Assembly: GCA_004211785.1 (NCBI GenBank)
Contig: SHBX01000001.1
Span: 310,001 to 374,000, forward strand
Source of the DNA: Winogradskyella sp.
GTDB lineage: Bacteria > Bacteroidota > Bacteroidia > Flavobacteriales > Flavobacteriaceae
Length of the DNA stretch: 64,000 nucleotides
Reading direction: 5' to 3'
The notes under the pieces were generated by a model that was given only the letters and a program-made list of their open reading frames with translations, did not search any database and was not told where the DNA came from. Shown piece by piece: positions 28,329-38,358 of the stretch. The stretch's first letter is position 1. Each line of letters opens with the position of its first letter. The translations under genes were made by a program, and so were the position numbers.

Positions 28329-29690
28329 ATGGAATATAAAATTTCAAATCGATTAAAGATAGCGTCAATCATTTTAATGGTCGTTGGAGCATTGGGATGG
28401 ACATATGGCTTTTTAGATTCTCATCATTATGAAACTGTTGATGATGTAAAAGAGCTTTTAGCTAGTGAATCTCATCATGGTGGCGAACATGCAGAAGAAG
28501 GGCATGGAGAGTCTCATGGAGAAACTACTGCACATGCAGAAGAAGGGCATGGAGAGTCTCATGCTGATACAGACCATGCTGAAGAACACAAGATGAGTCA
28601 TGAAGAGCATGTATTACATCAAATACATAATAGGCCATATGCAGCATTATATGTTGCGGCATTTTTCTTCTTTATGATTGCTTTAGGTGTGTTAGCCTTT
28701 TACGCCATACAATATGCTTCACAAGCGGGATGGTCTCCAGTACTCTTTAGAGTTATGGAAGGGATTACATCTTATGTATTACCAGGAGGTATTTTAGTAT
28801 TATTAGTAGCTGCTCTTGGAGGTTCACATATCTTTATTTGGATGGATCCAGACGTAGTTGCACATGACGAAATTATTCAAGCTAAAGAGAGTTGGTTAAA
28901 CAAAGGTTGGTTCTTTGCAAGAGGAATTATATTCTTAGCAGGTTGGTCTGCATACCGTTATTTTTCTCGTAAATTTTCATTAGCTCAAGATACAGCTGAA
29001 GGTAATAGTAACTTTAAAAAGAATTTCAGAATATCTGCAGCATTCCTTGTATTTTATATCTATACAGAATCAATAATGTCTTGGGATTGGATTATGAGTG
29101 TTGATCCTCACTGGTTCTCTACATTATTTGGTTGGTATGTATTTGCAAGTATGTTTGTAAGTGGTATCACAGTAATTGCATTAATTACTATCTACTTAAA
29201 ATCTAAAGGATTATTAGAATTTGTTAATGATAGCCATTTACATGATTTAGCTAAATTCATGTTTGGTATTAGTATTTTCTGGACGTACCTATGGTTCTCT
29301 CAGTTTATGTTAATCTGGTATTCTAACATTCCTGAAGAGGTTACATATTTTGTTTCAAGAATAGAAGATTACAAATTACCATTCTTTGGTATGGTAGCCA
29401 TGAACTTTGTATTCCCATTATTACTATTAATGAATAGTGATTATAAGCGTATACCTTGGTTTGTTGTTATGGCAGGTATCGTTATATTATGTGGTCACTA
29501 TTTAGACATATTCAATATGATTATGCCAGCGACTGTAAGTGATAGATGGTTTATTGGAGCGCCAGAATTAGGAGCAGTATGTTTCTTTGCTGGGGTCTTT
29601 TTACTCATTGTATTTACAGCGTTAAGTAAAGCACCATTATTGGCAAAAGGAAATCCATTTGTTAAAGAAAGCGAACACTTTCATTATTAA
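28329..29690 (+). CDS. actF: Alternative complex III subunit ActF (quinone-binding subunit 2)
   Basis: ActF is the second NrfD-like membrane subunit of ACIII. The 453-residue protein has one helix at residues 10-28, then a His/Glu-rich periplasmic loop (about 45-95, HGGEHAEEGHGESHG type). Nine or so further helices follow, starting at about residue 105. The His-rich loop contains a 15-residue tandem duplication that is also clear in the DNA (28487-28563). Such loops can bind metals such as Cu or Zn, but that is untested here. It is the last act gene, and coxB follows after 25 nt. Confidence 0.93.
   Translation: MEYKISNRLKIASIILMVVGALGWTYGFLDSHHYETVDDVKELLASESHHGGEHAEEGHGESHGETTAHAEEGHGESHADTDHAEEHKMSHEEHVLHQIHNRPYAALYVAAFFFFMIALGVLAFYAIQYASQAGWSPVLFRVMEGITSYVLPGGILVLLVAALGGSHIFIWMDPDVVAHDEIIQAKESWLNKGWFFARGIIFLAGWSAYRYFSRKFSLAQDTAEGNSNFKKNFRISAAFLVFYIYTESIMSWDWIMSVDPHWFSTLFGWYVFASMFVSGITVIALITIYLKSKGLLEFVNDSHLHDLAKFMFGISIFWTYLWFSQFMLIWYSNIPEEVTYFVSRIEDYKLPFFGMVAMNFVFPLLLLMNSDYKRIPWFVVMAGIVILCGHYLDIFNMIMPATVSDRWFIGAPELGAVCFFAGVFLLIVFTALSKAPLLAKGNPFVKESEHFHY
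28487..28563 (+). repeat. 45 bp-period tandem repeat in actF
   Basis: A 32 bp unit (28487-28518) recurs exactly at 28532-28563, with 13 bp between. It doubles the coding of a His/Glu-rich HAEEGHGESH segment in frame. Confidence 0.9.
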
Positions 29691-29715
29691 TTAAAAATTT
29701 AGAACTGAAACGATA

Positions 29716-30777
29716 ATGACAACTTTGTTAATATTTATAATAGTACTATTTGTAGCCGTTGCGATGTGGCAAATGGTTAAGATTTTTGATTTAGCACAAG
29801 TAGGTGCATCAAATAATCAAGTAGCAACAGACAAGGATAATACATTTAATGGCTACATGATGATAGGTTTCTTAATCTTCATTTACGCCATTACTATTGC
29901 TAGTTTCGTGTATTTAGGTGATTTGCCTTTAATGTCTAACTCAGCTTCAGAGCATGGGCCAGAACTAGATAACCTTATGATTATATCTATGGTTATCATT
30001 TTTATAGTGCAAACCATCACTCAATTTTTGTTACACTACTTTGCATATAAGTACAAAGGTGAAAAAGGGCGTAAAGCATTATTTTATGCAGATAATAACT
30101 TTTTAGAAGCAGTTTGGACTGTTATTCCTGTAATTGTTTTAGCAGGTCTTATTATCTACGGATTATTTACATGGAATGACATTATGAATGTTGATGAGAG
30201 TGAAGATCCTATGATTGTTGAATTATACGCCCAACAATTTAACTGGAAAGCCAGATATGGAGGAGACGATAATGTATTAGGTAAAGCAAACGTTAGATTA
30301 ATAGATTTAGACCGCGCTAATATTTTAGGTATAGATGAAGAAGACCCAAATGCTAAGGATGATGTTATTGTAACAGAATTACACTTACCAGTTGGTAGAC
30401 CTGTATTATTTAAGATGCGTTCTCAAGATGTTTTGCACTCGGCATATATGCCACACTTTAGAGCACAGATGAACTGTGTTCCTGGTATGGTAACTCAATT
30501 TGGATTTACACCAACTGTAACTACTGAAGAGATGCGTCAAAATCCAGACATACAAGATAAAGTAGCCAATATTAATGCACTTCGTTTAGAGCGTAAAGCT
30601 GAAATTGAAGAGGCAGGTCAAGATTTAAATTACCAATTTGACTATTTACTTTTATGTAATAAAATATGTGGTAAATCTCACTACAACATGCAAATGAAAA
30701 TTGTAGTAGAAACACAAGAAGAATTTGATGCATGGATTGCAGAGCAAAAGACGTTCCCAAATTCATTAAATAAATAA
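29716..30777 (+). CDS. coxB: Cytochrome c oxidase subunit II
   Basis: This 353-residue subunit carries the CuA centre that accepts electrons. Membrane segments lie at about residues 1-17, 45-68, 90-112 and 140-160, with the conserved AVWTVIPVIVLAGLIIYGLF. The cupredoxin domain has LHSAYMPHFRAQMNCVPGM and CNKICGKSHYNMQM, which supply the Cys, His and Met ligands of CuA. One or two extra N-terminal helices and an insertion before the first His ligand are usual for the Bacteroidota form. It sits between actF and coxA. Confidence 0.96.
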   Translation: MTTLLIFIIVLFVAVAMWQMVKIFDLAQVGASNNQVATDKDNTFNGYMMIGFLIFIYAITIASFVYLGDLPLMSNSASEHGPELDNLMIISMVIIFIVQTITQFLLHYFAYKYKGEKGRKALFYADNNFLEAVWTVIPVIVLAGLIIYGLFTWNDIMNVDESEDPMIVELYAQQFNWKARYGGDDNVLGKANVRLIDLDRANILGIDEEDPNAKDDVIVTELHLPVGRPVLFKMRSQDVLHSAYMPHFRAQMNCVPGMVTQFGFTPTVTTEEMRQNPDIQDKVANINALRLERKAEIEEAGQDLNYQFDYLLLCNKICGKSHYNMQMKIVVETQEEFDAWIAEQKTFPNSLNK

Positions 30778-30802
30778 AACTGATTAAGAAAATATAAAGA
30801 TT

Positions 30803-32596
30803 ATGTCAGCAACAGCAGATACACACGCTCACGACGACCACGACGTACATCATCACAAGGAAACGTTTGTAACTAAATATATCTTTAGCCAAGATCATAA
30901 AATGATTGCTAAACAGTATTTAATTACGGGTACAATAATGGGAGTTATTGGCGTATTAATGTCTATAATGTTCCGTATGCAAATTGCATGGCCAGAACAA
31001 CCTAATGTCCTTTTTGAAGCATTATTAGGTAAATGGGCACCTGAAGGTGTAATGGATGCAGATATATACTTAGCTCTTGTAACAATCCACGGTACCATAA
31101 TGGTATTCTTTGTATTAACAGCTGGCTTAAGTGGTACCTTTAGTAATCTTTTAATTCCGTTACAGATTGGAGCTAGAGATATGGCATCAGGGTTTCTTAA
31201 CATGATTTCATATTGGTTATTCTTTGTTTCAAGTGTAGTAATGGTAATTTCATTATTTGTAGAAGCAGGACCAGCAGCAGCAGGTTGGACAATATATCCA
31301 CCTCTATCTGCATTGCCTATGGCGCAAGGAGGTTCGGGAATGGGTATGACCTTATGGTTAGTATCTATGGCAATATTTATTGCATCATCATTACTAGGGT
31401 CACTAAACTATATTGTAACCGTAATAAACTTACGTACAAAAGGAATGTCTATGACACGCTTACCATTAACAATATGGGCATTCTTTGTAACGGCTGTTAT
31501 TGGTGTTATTTCATTCCCTGTATTATTATCTGCGGCATTATTATTAATAATGGATAGAAGTTTTGGTACATCATTCTTCTTATCAGATATATTTATTCAA
31601 GGTGAAGTATTACATTACCAAGGAGGTTCTCCAGTATTGTTCGAGCACTTATTCTGGTTCTTAGGTCACCCTGAAGTATACATTGTATTATTACCAGCAT
31701 TAGGTATCACTTCTGAGATTATTGCAACCAATTCTCGTAAACCAATTTTCGGTTATCGTGCCATGGTAGCTTCAATTCTAGCAATTGCATTCTTATCTAC
31801 AATTGTTTGGGGTCACCATATGTTTATCTCAGGAATGAATCCATTCTTAGGCTCCGTATTTACATTTACAACATTATTAATTGCAATTCCGTCAGCGGTA
31901 AAAGCATTTAATTATATCACCACACTATGGAAAGGTAACTTGCAAATGAATCCAGCCATGCTGTTTTCAATCGGATTAGTTTCTACATTCATTACTGGTG
32001 GTTTAACAGGTATTATTCTTGGAGATAGTGCATTAGATATTAATGTTCATGATACATACTTTGTGGTAGCTCACTTCCACTTAGTAATGGGTATCTCTGC
32101 ACTATACGGAATGTTTGCTGGTATCTATCATTGGTTTCCTAAAATGTATGGTAGAATGCTCAACAAAAATTTAGGATATCTACATTTCTGGGTAACTGCA
32201 ATATGTGCTTATGGTGTATTCTTCCCAATGCACTTTATTGGTATGGCAGGTTTGCCACGTAGATATTATACAAATTCAAATTTCCCGTTATTTGATGATA
32301 CGGCTAACGCTAATGTTGTCATTACAATGTTTGCTATTGTTGGTGGTATTTTCCAGTTGGTATTCTTATACAACTTCTTTGTTAGCATATTCTACGGAAA
32401 GAAAGCTGAACAAAACCCATGGAAATCTAACACATTAGAATGGACAGCACCAGTAAAACATATGCATGGAAACTGGCCAGGAGAAATTCCTCATGTTTAC
32501 AGATGGTCTTATGATTATAGTAAGCCAGGACACGATGAGGATTTTGTGCCTCAAAATGTACCTATGAAAGATGGAGAAGAAGAATTACATCATTAA
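30803..32596 (+). CDS. coxA: Cytochrome c oxidase subunit I
   Basis: The 597-residue catalytic subunit holds the low-spin haem and the haem-copper oxygen site. Family motifs include WGHHMFISGMNP, GHPEVYIVLLPALGI (copper His and the His-Tyr crosslink region), and HDTYFVVAHFHLVMG (haem ligand histidines). Twelve membrane helices can be placed. The N-terminus is His/Asp-rich (HAHDDHDVHHH). It ends the respiratory operon and a strong terminator follows. Confidence 0.98.
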   Translation: MSATADTHAHDDHDVHHHKETFVTKYIFSQDHKMIAKQYLITGTIMGVIGVLMSIMFRMQIAWPEQPNVLFEALLGKWAPEGVMDADIYLALVTIHGTIMVFFVLTAGLSGTFSNLLIPLQIGARDMASGFLNMISYWLFFVSSVVMVISLFVEAGPAAAGWTIYPPLSALPMAQGGSGMGMTLWLVSMAIFIASSLLGSLNYIVTVINLRTKGMSMTRLPLTIWAFFVTAVIGVISFPVLLSAALLLIMDRSFGTSFFLSDIFIQGEVLHYQGGSPVLFEHLFWFLGHPEVYIVLLPALGITSEIIATNSRKPIFGYRAMVASILAIAFLSTIVWGHHMFISGMNPFLGSVFTFTTLLIAIPSAVKAFNYITTLWKGNLQMNPAMLFSIGLVSTFITGGLTGIILGDSALDINVHDTYFVVAHFHLVMGISALYGMFAGIYHWFPKMYGRMLNKNLGYLHFWVTAICAYGVFFPMHFIGMAGLPRRYYTNSNFPLFDDTANANVVITMFAIVGGIFQLVFLYNFFVSIFYGKKAEQNPWKSNTLEWTAPVKHMHGNWPGEIPHVYRWSYDYSKPGHDEDFVPQNVPMKDGEEELHH

Positions 32597-32597
32597 A

Positions 32598-32615
32598 TTT
32601 CCACGAAAGTGGAAA
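32598..32615 (+). repeat. Small perfect hairpin, copy A
   Basis: TTTCCAC-GAAA-GTGGAAA lies just after the coxA stop. The same 18 bp recurs in reverse orientation at 32790-32807 before ruvB. Confidence 0.75.
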
Positions 32616-32629
32616 TCTCATAAGAAATT

Positions 32630-32670
32630 AAAAAGACCTTTGGATAGTAAGATAATCCAAAGGTCTTTTT
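32630..32670 (+). terminator. Terminator of the act-cox operon
   Basis: A perfect 16 bp stem, AAAAAGACCTTTGGAT with ATCCAAAGGTCTTTTT, encloses a 9 nt loop and ends in T residues. Confidence 0.95.
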
Positions 32671-32673
32671 AAT

Positions 32674-32681
32674 TATATTTG
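32674..32681 (+). promoter_or_regulatory. Possible -7 element for ruvB
   Basis: TATATTTG fits TAnnTTTG immediately after the terminator, without a clear -33 TTG. If used, the ruvB leader is about 125 nt and includes the interspersed repeat at 32706-32755. Confidence 0.4.
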
Positions 32682-32705
32682 TTTATACTATTATAGCATT
32701 CTGAA

Positions 32706-32755
32706 GTGTCACACTGAGCTTCGCTTGTGCTGAGCAAAGGCGAAGTATCGAAGTG
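32706..32755 (+). repeat. Short interspersed palindromic repeat upstream of ruvB
   Basis: The sequence runs from GTGTCACACTGAGCTTCGC to GCGAAGTATCGAAGTG. CTTCGC/GCGAAG and CACT/AGTG pair as an imperfect inverted repeat. It resembles the ACACTGAGC...TCGAAGTGT repeats that I recall as common between genes of Flavobacteriaceae. Confidence 0.65.
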
Positions 32756-32789
32756 TTATTTCAAAATAATATTATAAAAATTAATAAGA

Positions 32790-32807
32790 TTTCCACTTTC
32801 GTGGAAA
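32790..32807 (+). repeat. Small perfect hairpin, copy B, next to the ruvB start
   Basis: TTTCCAC-TTTC-GTGGAAA is the exact reverse complement of the hairpin at 32598-32615. It ends 5 nt before the ruvB ATG, where it could affect ribosome access. Confidence 0.75.
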
Positions 32808-32812
32808 ATAAT

Positions 32813-33835
32813 ATGAACGAAAACTTAGACCCAACAAACGAAAACTATTCACCTGAAGAACTAGATGTCGAAAAGAAATTGCGACCACTCTCGTTTGATG
32901 ACTTTACAGGTCAAGATCAAGTGTTGGAAAATCTTCAGATTTTTGTTCAAGCGGCTAACTTAAGAGATGAAGCTTTAGATCACACCTTATTTCATGGGCC
33001 TCCAGGATTAGGTAAGACAACATTAGCTCACATTCTAGCAAATGAGCTTAGTGTTGGTATTAAAGTCACTTCAGGACCAGTTTTGGACAAGCCAGGAGAT
33101 TTGGCAGGTCTGTTGACCAATTTGGACGAGCGAGACGTTTTATTTATTGACGAGATTCATCGTTTGAGCCCAATAGTAGAAGAATATCTGTACTCTGCAA
33201 TGGAAGACTATAAGATTGATATTATGATTGAGTCCGGCCCAAATGCCAGAACAGTTCAAATCAATTTAGCACCATTTACTCTAGTTGGCGCAACAACGCG
33301 TTCAGGATTATTAACAGCACCGATGCGAGCACGTTTTGGGATTAGTAGTCGTCTTCAATATTACAATACAGAATTGCTTACTACAATCGTTCAGCGTAGT
33401 GCAGCTATATTAAATATGCCAATAACTATGGAAGCTGCTATTGAAATAGCTGGTCGTAGTAGAGGTACACCGCGTATTGCAAATGCATTATTACGACGTG
33501 TACGAGATTTTGCTCAAATAAAAGGGGATGGTAATATTGATATTAAAATCTCAAAATTTGCATTAGAAGCATTACATGTAGATGCACATGGTTTGGATGA
33601 AATGGATAATAAAATCCTAACGACCATCATTGAAAAATTTAAAGGTGGACCAGTAGGTATTACAACATTAGCAACAGCTGTGAGTGAAAGCTCGGAAACT
33701 ATTGAAGAAGTATATGAACCATTTCTTATTCAGCAAGGTTTTATAATGCGTACGCCTCGCGGTCGTGAAGTTACTGAGCAAGCTTATAAGCACTTAGGAA
33801 AAATTAAGGGGTCAACCCAAGGCGGTTTATTTTAA
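32813..33835 (+). CDS. ruvB: Holliday junction branch migration ATPase RuvB
   Basis: RuvB is the ring-forming motor of RuvAB that moves Holliday junctions during recombination and repair. The 340-residue protein has Walker [18 protein letters not shown], Walker [10 protein letters not shown], the sensor [16 protein letters not shown] and a C-terminal winged helix with [16 protein letters not shown]. The start at 32813 ([17 protein letters not shown]) gives the usual length. The open frame extends up to 32753, but that part only translates repeat sequence. ruvA is at 48.3 kb, not adjacent. Confidence 0.97.
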   Translation: MNENLDPTNENYSPEELDVEKKLRPLSFDDFTGQDQVLENLQIFVQAANLRDEALDHTLFHGPPGLGKTTLAHILANELSVGIKVTSGPVLDKPGDLAGLLTNLDERDVLFIDEIHRLSPIVEEYLYSAMEDYKIDIMIESGPNARTVQINLAPFTLVGATTRSGLLTAPMRARFGISSRLQYYNTELLTTIVQRSAAILNMPITMEAAIEIAGRSRGTPRIANALLRRVRDFAQIKGDGNIDIKISKFALEALHVDAHGLDEMDNKILTTIIEKFKGGPVGITTLATAVSESSETIEEVYEPFLIQQGFIMRTPRGREVTEQAYKHLGKIKGSTQGGLF

Positions 33836-33854
33836 ACATTTTAATTTTTTAATA

Positions 33855-34718
33855 ATGCTCTTTTTTAAAAAAGTCTTTAATCATTTTTTTAATAGTAATA
33901 CCTTTCAAAAAGGAGCAGCTTTAGCTTATTATGCTGTATTTTCTATAATTCCAATATTAATTATAGTAATAGCTATCCTAGGAATTTTATTCGGAAAGCA
34001 AGCAGTTACTGGGGAGGTTTTTACTCAGTTAAAGGATGTATTAGGAGCAGATGCCGCTACACAGATTCAGAATATCATCAAAACCCATCATATAAATCAT
34101 AATTCAATTATAACTACTATTATAGGTTTTCTTACTTTGTTGTTAAGTGCTTCAGGTATGTTTAGTCAAATTCATAACGCATTTAATAGTCTATGGAGTA
34201 TTAAAGCAAAACCACGAAACAGTATTTTAAGATATTTCACAAAGCACTTGTCATCTTTTGCATTATTGATGTTAATTTTCTTTGTACTCATAGTCAGTAC
34301 TTCTGCTAGTACATTCTTGTTGCATCATTCAAAAGATTTACAGAAAAGTTATCAGATTTCATTTTTATATGAACATATATCCTCTTTGTTAGTTATTACG
34401 TTGTTATTCGCTTTGATGTTTAAATTTTTGGGAGATGCAAAAGTCCATTGGAAACCAGCTTTAATTAGCGGAGCATTTACAGGTTTATTATTTATGTTAG
34501 GTAAAGTTGGGATAGCAGTGGTTATTGGTAAGAGTCATCTTTCAACAACATTTGGTTCTGCTAGTATTTTGGCATTGGTAATGCTATGGGTGTATTATAC
34601 ATCACAAATTATTTTTTTAGGTGCGTCATTTTTAAAAATATTAAGTGATAGAATATGTTTGGAAATTATTCCTAATGATAATGCGGTTAAAATATTGCAA
34701 AAAGAAATTAATATTTAG
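33855..34718 (+). CDS. YihY/BrkB family membrane protein
   Basis: The 287-residue protein matches the YihY/BrkB family, once thought to be ribonuclease BN and now regarded as an inner membrane protein of unknown role. It shows [20 protein letters not shown], the [24 protein letters not shown] segment, and [20 protein letters not shown]. About six helices are present. Its stop codon overlaps the GTG start of queG by one base, so the two are translationally linked. Confidence 0.93.
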   Translation: MLFFKKVFNHFFNSNTFQKGAALAYYAVFSIIPILIIVIAILGILFGKQAVTGEVFTQLKDVLGADAATQIQNIIKTHHINHNSIITTIIGFLTLLLSASGMFSQIHNAFNSLWSIKAKPRNSILRYFTKHLSSFALLMLIFFVLIVSTSASTFLLHHSKDLQKSYQISFLYEHISSLLVITLLFALMFKFLGDAKVHWKPALISGAFTGLLFMLGKVGIAVVIGKSHLSTTFGSASILALVMLWVYYTSQIIFLGASFLKILSDRICLEIIPNDNAVKILQKEINI

Positions 34719-35644
34719 TGATTAACAACAAAACGAAATACACTGAACTTATCAAAGCCGAAGCCAAACGCCTCGGGTTTTTGTCTTGTGGTATAAGTAA
34801 AGCAGAATTTCTTGAAGAAGAAGCGCCAAGGTTGGAAGCTTGGTTAAACAAAAATATGCACGGCGAAATGCGTTATATGGAAAACCATTTTGATAAGCGA
34901 TTAGACCCTACAAAGCTGGTTGAAGATTCTAAAAGTGTAGTGTCATTGTTACTTAACTATTATCCAGAAAAAGAGCAAACCTCAGAGAGTTATAAATTAT
35001 CCAAGTATGCATATGGGACTGATTATCATTTTGTGATTAAAGACAAGCTAAAAGAATTACTGTATGTTATTCAAAATGAAATAGGAGAAGTCAGTGGTCG
35101 AGCTTTTGTAGACTCAGCACCTGTTTTAGATAAAGCTTGGGCCGCTAAATCTGGTTTGGGCTGGATAGGAAAGCATAGTAATCTATTAAGTCAAAAAACG
35201 GGCTCATTTTATTTTATTGCTGAATTGATTATAGATTTAGAACTGGAATACGATACTCCAACAACTGACCATTGCGGCACATGTACAGCCTGTATTGATG
35301 CCTGTCCAACAGAAGCAATAACAGAACCATATGTTGTAGATGGGAGCAAATGTATATCGTATTTTACTATAGAACTAAAAGAGAATATTCCATCAGAATT
35401 TAAAGGTAAATTTGATGATTGGATGTTTGGTTGTGATGTTTGTCAAGACGTTTGCCCTTGGAATCGTTTTAGCAAACCGCATAGTGAACCTTTATTCAAT
35501 CCACATCCTGATTTGTTAGCAATGACTAAAAAAGATTGGGGAGACATCACGGAAGATACCTTCAGAAAAGTCTTTAAGAAATCAGCGGTTAAGCGAACTA
35601 AATTTTCAGGGTTACAGCGAAATATTAAGTTTTTAAAACCGTAA
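34718..35644 (+). CDS. queG: Epoxyqueuosine reductase QueG
   Basis: QueG reduces epoxyqueuosine to queuosine in the wobble position of certain tRNAs, using cobalamin and two 4Fe-4S clusters. The 308-residue protein shows [31 protein letters not shown], and the cluster motifs [16 protein letters not shown] and [13 protein letters not shown]. The start is a GTG that overlaps the previous stop (TAGTG). The length is slightly shorter than the E. coli protein, as usual here. Confidence 0.96.
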   Translation: MINNKTKYTELIKAEAKRLGFLSCGISKAEFLEEEAPRLEAWLNKNMHGEMRYMENHFDKRLDPTKLVEDSKSVVSLLLNYYPEKEQTSESYKLSKYAYGTDYHFVIKDKLKELLYVIQNEIGEVSGRAFVDSAPVLDKAWAAKSGLGWIGKHSNLLSQKTGSFYFIAELIIDLELEYDTPTTDHCGTCTACIDACPTEAITEPYVVDGSKCISYFTIELKENIPSEFKGKFDDWMFGCDVCQDVCPWNRFSKPHSEPLFNPHPDLLAMTKKDWGDITEDTFRKVFKKSAVKRTKFSGLQRNIKFLKP

Positions 35645-35688
35645 TTAAATAACTTTACTTGTATAATTAAAACCTAAATATCTAATTC

Positions 35689-37518
35689 ATGCGTAATTTT
35701 ATTCTTTTTATTATACCTCTTTTATTCTTTTGTTGTGATAAGAATAGTTTGCAAGATGATATTTCAAAAATAGCTAGATTACATGATAAAGCATACAATA
35801 CAGTAAGTGATTCTGCATTAATTTATATAAAAGACGCCAAAATTCTTATTGAAAATAACAGTAAATTACCTGATACGCTTAGAATAGAAAACATTTTTAA
35901 AAAAGGGTATTATTACTTGCAAACAAATAAACTAGATTCTGCATCTTACTACTTCCACAGAACTATTGACCTAATAAAAGGAGCAAACAATAGAGAAAGA
36001 AATCGTGTTTATTTTCAGAATACTTGGGAAACAGATGAAAAGCTAGATAATTATAAGAATGCTATAAGTGCAGCTCAAAAATTAATTGATATATCTAACC
36101 CTATAGATAATAATAGTGACCTTTTATATGCTTTTAATTATTTAGAACGTGTATACCTAGAACTAGGGGACTTCGAAAAGTCTTTAAATTATAATACTTT
36201 GGTAAGTAATGCTGCGATAGATACAAAAAATATAGACATGTATGTTATTACAGCTAGCTCTAAAGCTATTACTAAATATTATTACAGTAAAAAAGTAGAA
36301 GCCTTTAAATTACTAGATAGTTTAAAATTAATTGAGTGTGGGTTAGATGCTAAGAGACAATTATTAAGAGCTTATGGAATTTTAAATTATCGTGAAGAAG
36401 AATATATTAAAGCTATTAAATATTATAAATTAGTTATTAATTTATCTAAAGAAATAGAATTAGAGGACTATAATTATAATATGTTAGAGTCTTATAATAA
36501 TATTTCTGAGGCTTATATTGAAGCTGAGAATTACCCAATTGCTAAAAAATATTTAGATTCAACTAAGTCCATAATAAAACCAGATTCTGATTCAGAATAT
36601 GTCCTTTTTTATAATGAGTTACGTTTTAGGTATAATTATAGGACAAAGAATAATGAAGATGAACTTTTGGACGAATACTTAGATTTATTAGATGAAAATA
36701 ATAAACAACACCAACAAAAAATTAATGAAGAGCTTATAGCTTTGACATTATCTAATGAAAAAGAGCAATTAGCAATTTTACAGAAAAATAAAGCAGAAAT
36801 TGATAAGCTTAAACTTTTAGTACTTACAAGTGTTTTAGGGTTATTAATATTTATAGGATATCTACTTTATAGACAAAGACGCTTTAAGTTTGAAAGGGAA
36901 GGTTTGAGAATGCAGCAACGTTTATTACGCTCTCAGATGAATCCGCATTTTATGTTCAATACCTTATCGGTAATTCAAAATCAAATTAAAGAAAGTAAAG
37001 AGCATGCATCAAATTATTTATTAAAATTTTCAAGGTTGTTGAGGCTCATTTTAGAAAATTCTCTGAATGACTATGTGCAAATTGAAAATGAATTAGAGTC
37101 TGTAAGAAAATATCTAGATTTACAATTAGTTCGCTTTCCAGATAAATTCAGTTATAACATTATTTTAGAAAATTTTGAAGAGGAAGATTTGTTATTTATT
37201 CCACCAATGCTTATTCAGCCCTTTGTAGAAAATAGTATTGAACATGGCTTTATAGGAATCAATTATAAAGGAGTAATCAATATAAAATTATCATTACAAG
37301 ATAAATGGATATCTTGCGTAATCGAAGACAATGGAATAGGTCTGAAAGCACCCGATTCTAAACTAAAAGGTTCTGTGTCCGTAGACCTAATTTCAAAGTT
37401 TATTCTTAAAACAACAAAACAAAAAATTAGTATTACAGATAGAGAAACTGAGAGCCATAACACATCAGGTGTATTAGTAAATTTTTTAATTCCATATAAA
37501 TTTTCAGAACATGATTAA
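35689..37518 (+). CDS. TPR-containing LytS-type sensor histidine kinase
   Basis: This 609-residue sensor has an N-terminal signal or lipoprotein-like stretch (IIPLLFFCC), a TPR-rich helical region up to about residue 340, and a coiled coil. One membrane helix (about 373-392, VLTSVLGLLIFIGYLLYRQR) precedes a cytoplasmic His_kinase domain. His420 is in RSQMNPHFMFNTL, the N box is PPMLIQPFVENSIEHGF and the G box IEDNGIGLKAP. The gene overlaps the response regulator by 8 nt. The ligand is unknown. The gene is visibly more AT-rich than the housekeeping block before it. It sits just upstream of the peptide-export cassette, which suggests but does not prove control of that cassette. Confidence 0.93.
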   Translation: MRNFILFIIPLLFFCCDKNSLQDDISKIARLHDKAYNTVSDSALIYIKDAKILIENNSKLPDTLRIENIFKKGYYYLQTNKLDSASYYFHRTIDLIKGANNRERNRVYFQNTWETDEKLDNYKNAISAAQKLIDISNPIDNNSDLLYAFNYLERVYLELGDFEKSLNYNTLVSNAAIDTKNIDMYVITASSKAITKYYYSKKVEAFKLLDSLKLIECGLDAKRQLLRAYGILNYREEEYIKAIKYYKLVINLSKEIELEDYNYNMLESYNNISEAYIEAENYPIAKKYLDSTKSIIKPDSDSEYVLFYNELRFRYNYRTKNNEDELLDEYLDLLDENNKQHQQKINEELIALTLSNEKEQLAILQKNKAEIDKLKLLVLTSVLGLLIFIGYLLYRQRRFKFEREGLRMQQRLLRSQMNPHFMFNTLSVIQNQIKESKEHASNYLLKFSRLLRLILENSLNDYVQIENELESVRKYLDLQLVRFPDKFSYNIILENFEEEDLLFIPPMLIQPFVENSIEHGFIGINYKGVINIKLSLQDKWISCVIEDNGIGLKAPDSKLKGSVSVDLISKFILKTTKQKISITDRETESHNTSGVLVNFLIPYKFSEHD

Positions 37519-38248
37519 GGCAATATTGGTAGATGACGAAGCTTATATCAGAGATGATATAAAGTCTAAGTTAGCTAATTATTTTATAGAAGATATAGAA
37601 ATTGTTGGTGAAGCAGAAAGTGTAGAAATAGCAGTTAAATTAATACAAGAAGAAAAACCAGATTTACTTTTTTTAGACATTCACCTCCAAGATGGTACTA
37701 GCTTTGATATCTTAAATAGAATTAATAATAAAAATTTTGATGTCATCTTCATTACAGGTTTTGACAATCACGCTATTAAAGCAATAAAAATAGGCGCATT
37801 AGATTATATTCTTAAGCCAATTGATGATAATGAATTTAAGCAAGCAGTTACTAAAGCAATTGATAGTTCAAAGCAAGAGTTAGACATTGAAAAACTAGTA
37901 GAAATCTCAAGTGAATATTTTCAAGGTGTTCAAAAAAAACGAATTGTTTTAAAGACACTTGAAAATGTATATGTCGTATATGAAGATGACATTTTGTATT
38001 GTAAGTCAGAAGGGAATTACACAACCTTTTATACTCAGAAATCCGAAAAAATATTAGTTTCAAAATCCATTAAAAAAGCATTAGAGCTTCTCTCTGACGA
38101 TATATTTATTCGCTGCCATCAATCATATCTAGTAAATAAAAAACATGTGGTTCGATATAATAAGCAAGGTGTGCTTATTATGAACTCTGAAGTAAAGGTA
38201 CCGGTTTCTAGTAGAAGAAAAGAATATGTAATTGACAAAATATTTTAA
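37511..38248 (+). CDS. LytTR-family response regulator
   Basis: The 245-residue regulator has a receiver domain with phosphoacceptor Asp56 (DLLFLDIHLQDG), a conserved FITGFDNHAIKAIKIGALDYILKP segment, and a C-terminal LytTR DNA-binding domain (about 145-240, YCKSEGNYTTFY, IRCHQSYLVNKKHV, VPVSSRRKEYV). LytTR regulators bind pairs of short direct repeats. It overlaps the sensor kinase gene by 8 nt and forms its partner. Its targets could be the lipoprotein gene downstream or the peptide cassette; I found no convincing pair of LytTR sites by eye. Confidence 0.95.
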   Translation: MIKAILVDDEAYIRDDIKSKLANYFIEDIEIVGEAESVEIAVKLIQEEKPDLLFLDIHLQDGTSFDILNRINNKNFDVIFITGFDNHAIKAIKIGALDYILKPIDDNEFKQAVTKAIDSSKQELDIEKLVEISSEYFQGVQKKRIVLKTLENVYVVYEDDILYCKSEGNYTTFYTQKSEKILVSKSIKKALELLSDDIFIRCHQSYLVNKKHVVRYNKQGVLIMNSEVKVPVSSRRKEYVIDKIF

Positions 38249-38358
38249 AAAAATCGAATATGAAATCAGTGCTTGCACTTATGAATTAAGAATCTTCAAA
38301 TTTGAATCTAAATTATTTAAGCTGGTTTTTTTTTTAACTTTAATAAAAAAATTAAATC

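Noticed and set aside
32753-32812. N-terminal extension of RuvB
   Set aside because: It only translates the interspersed repeat edge and the hairpin. RuvB from 32813 has the normal length.
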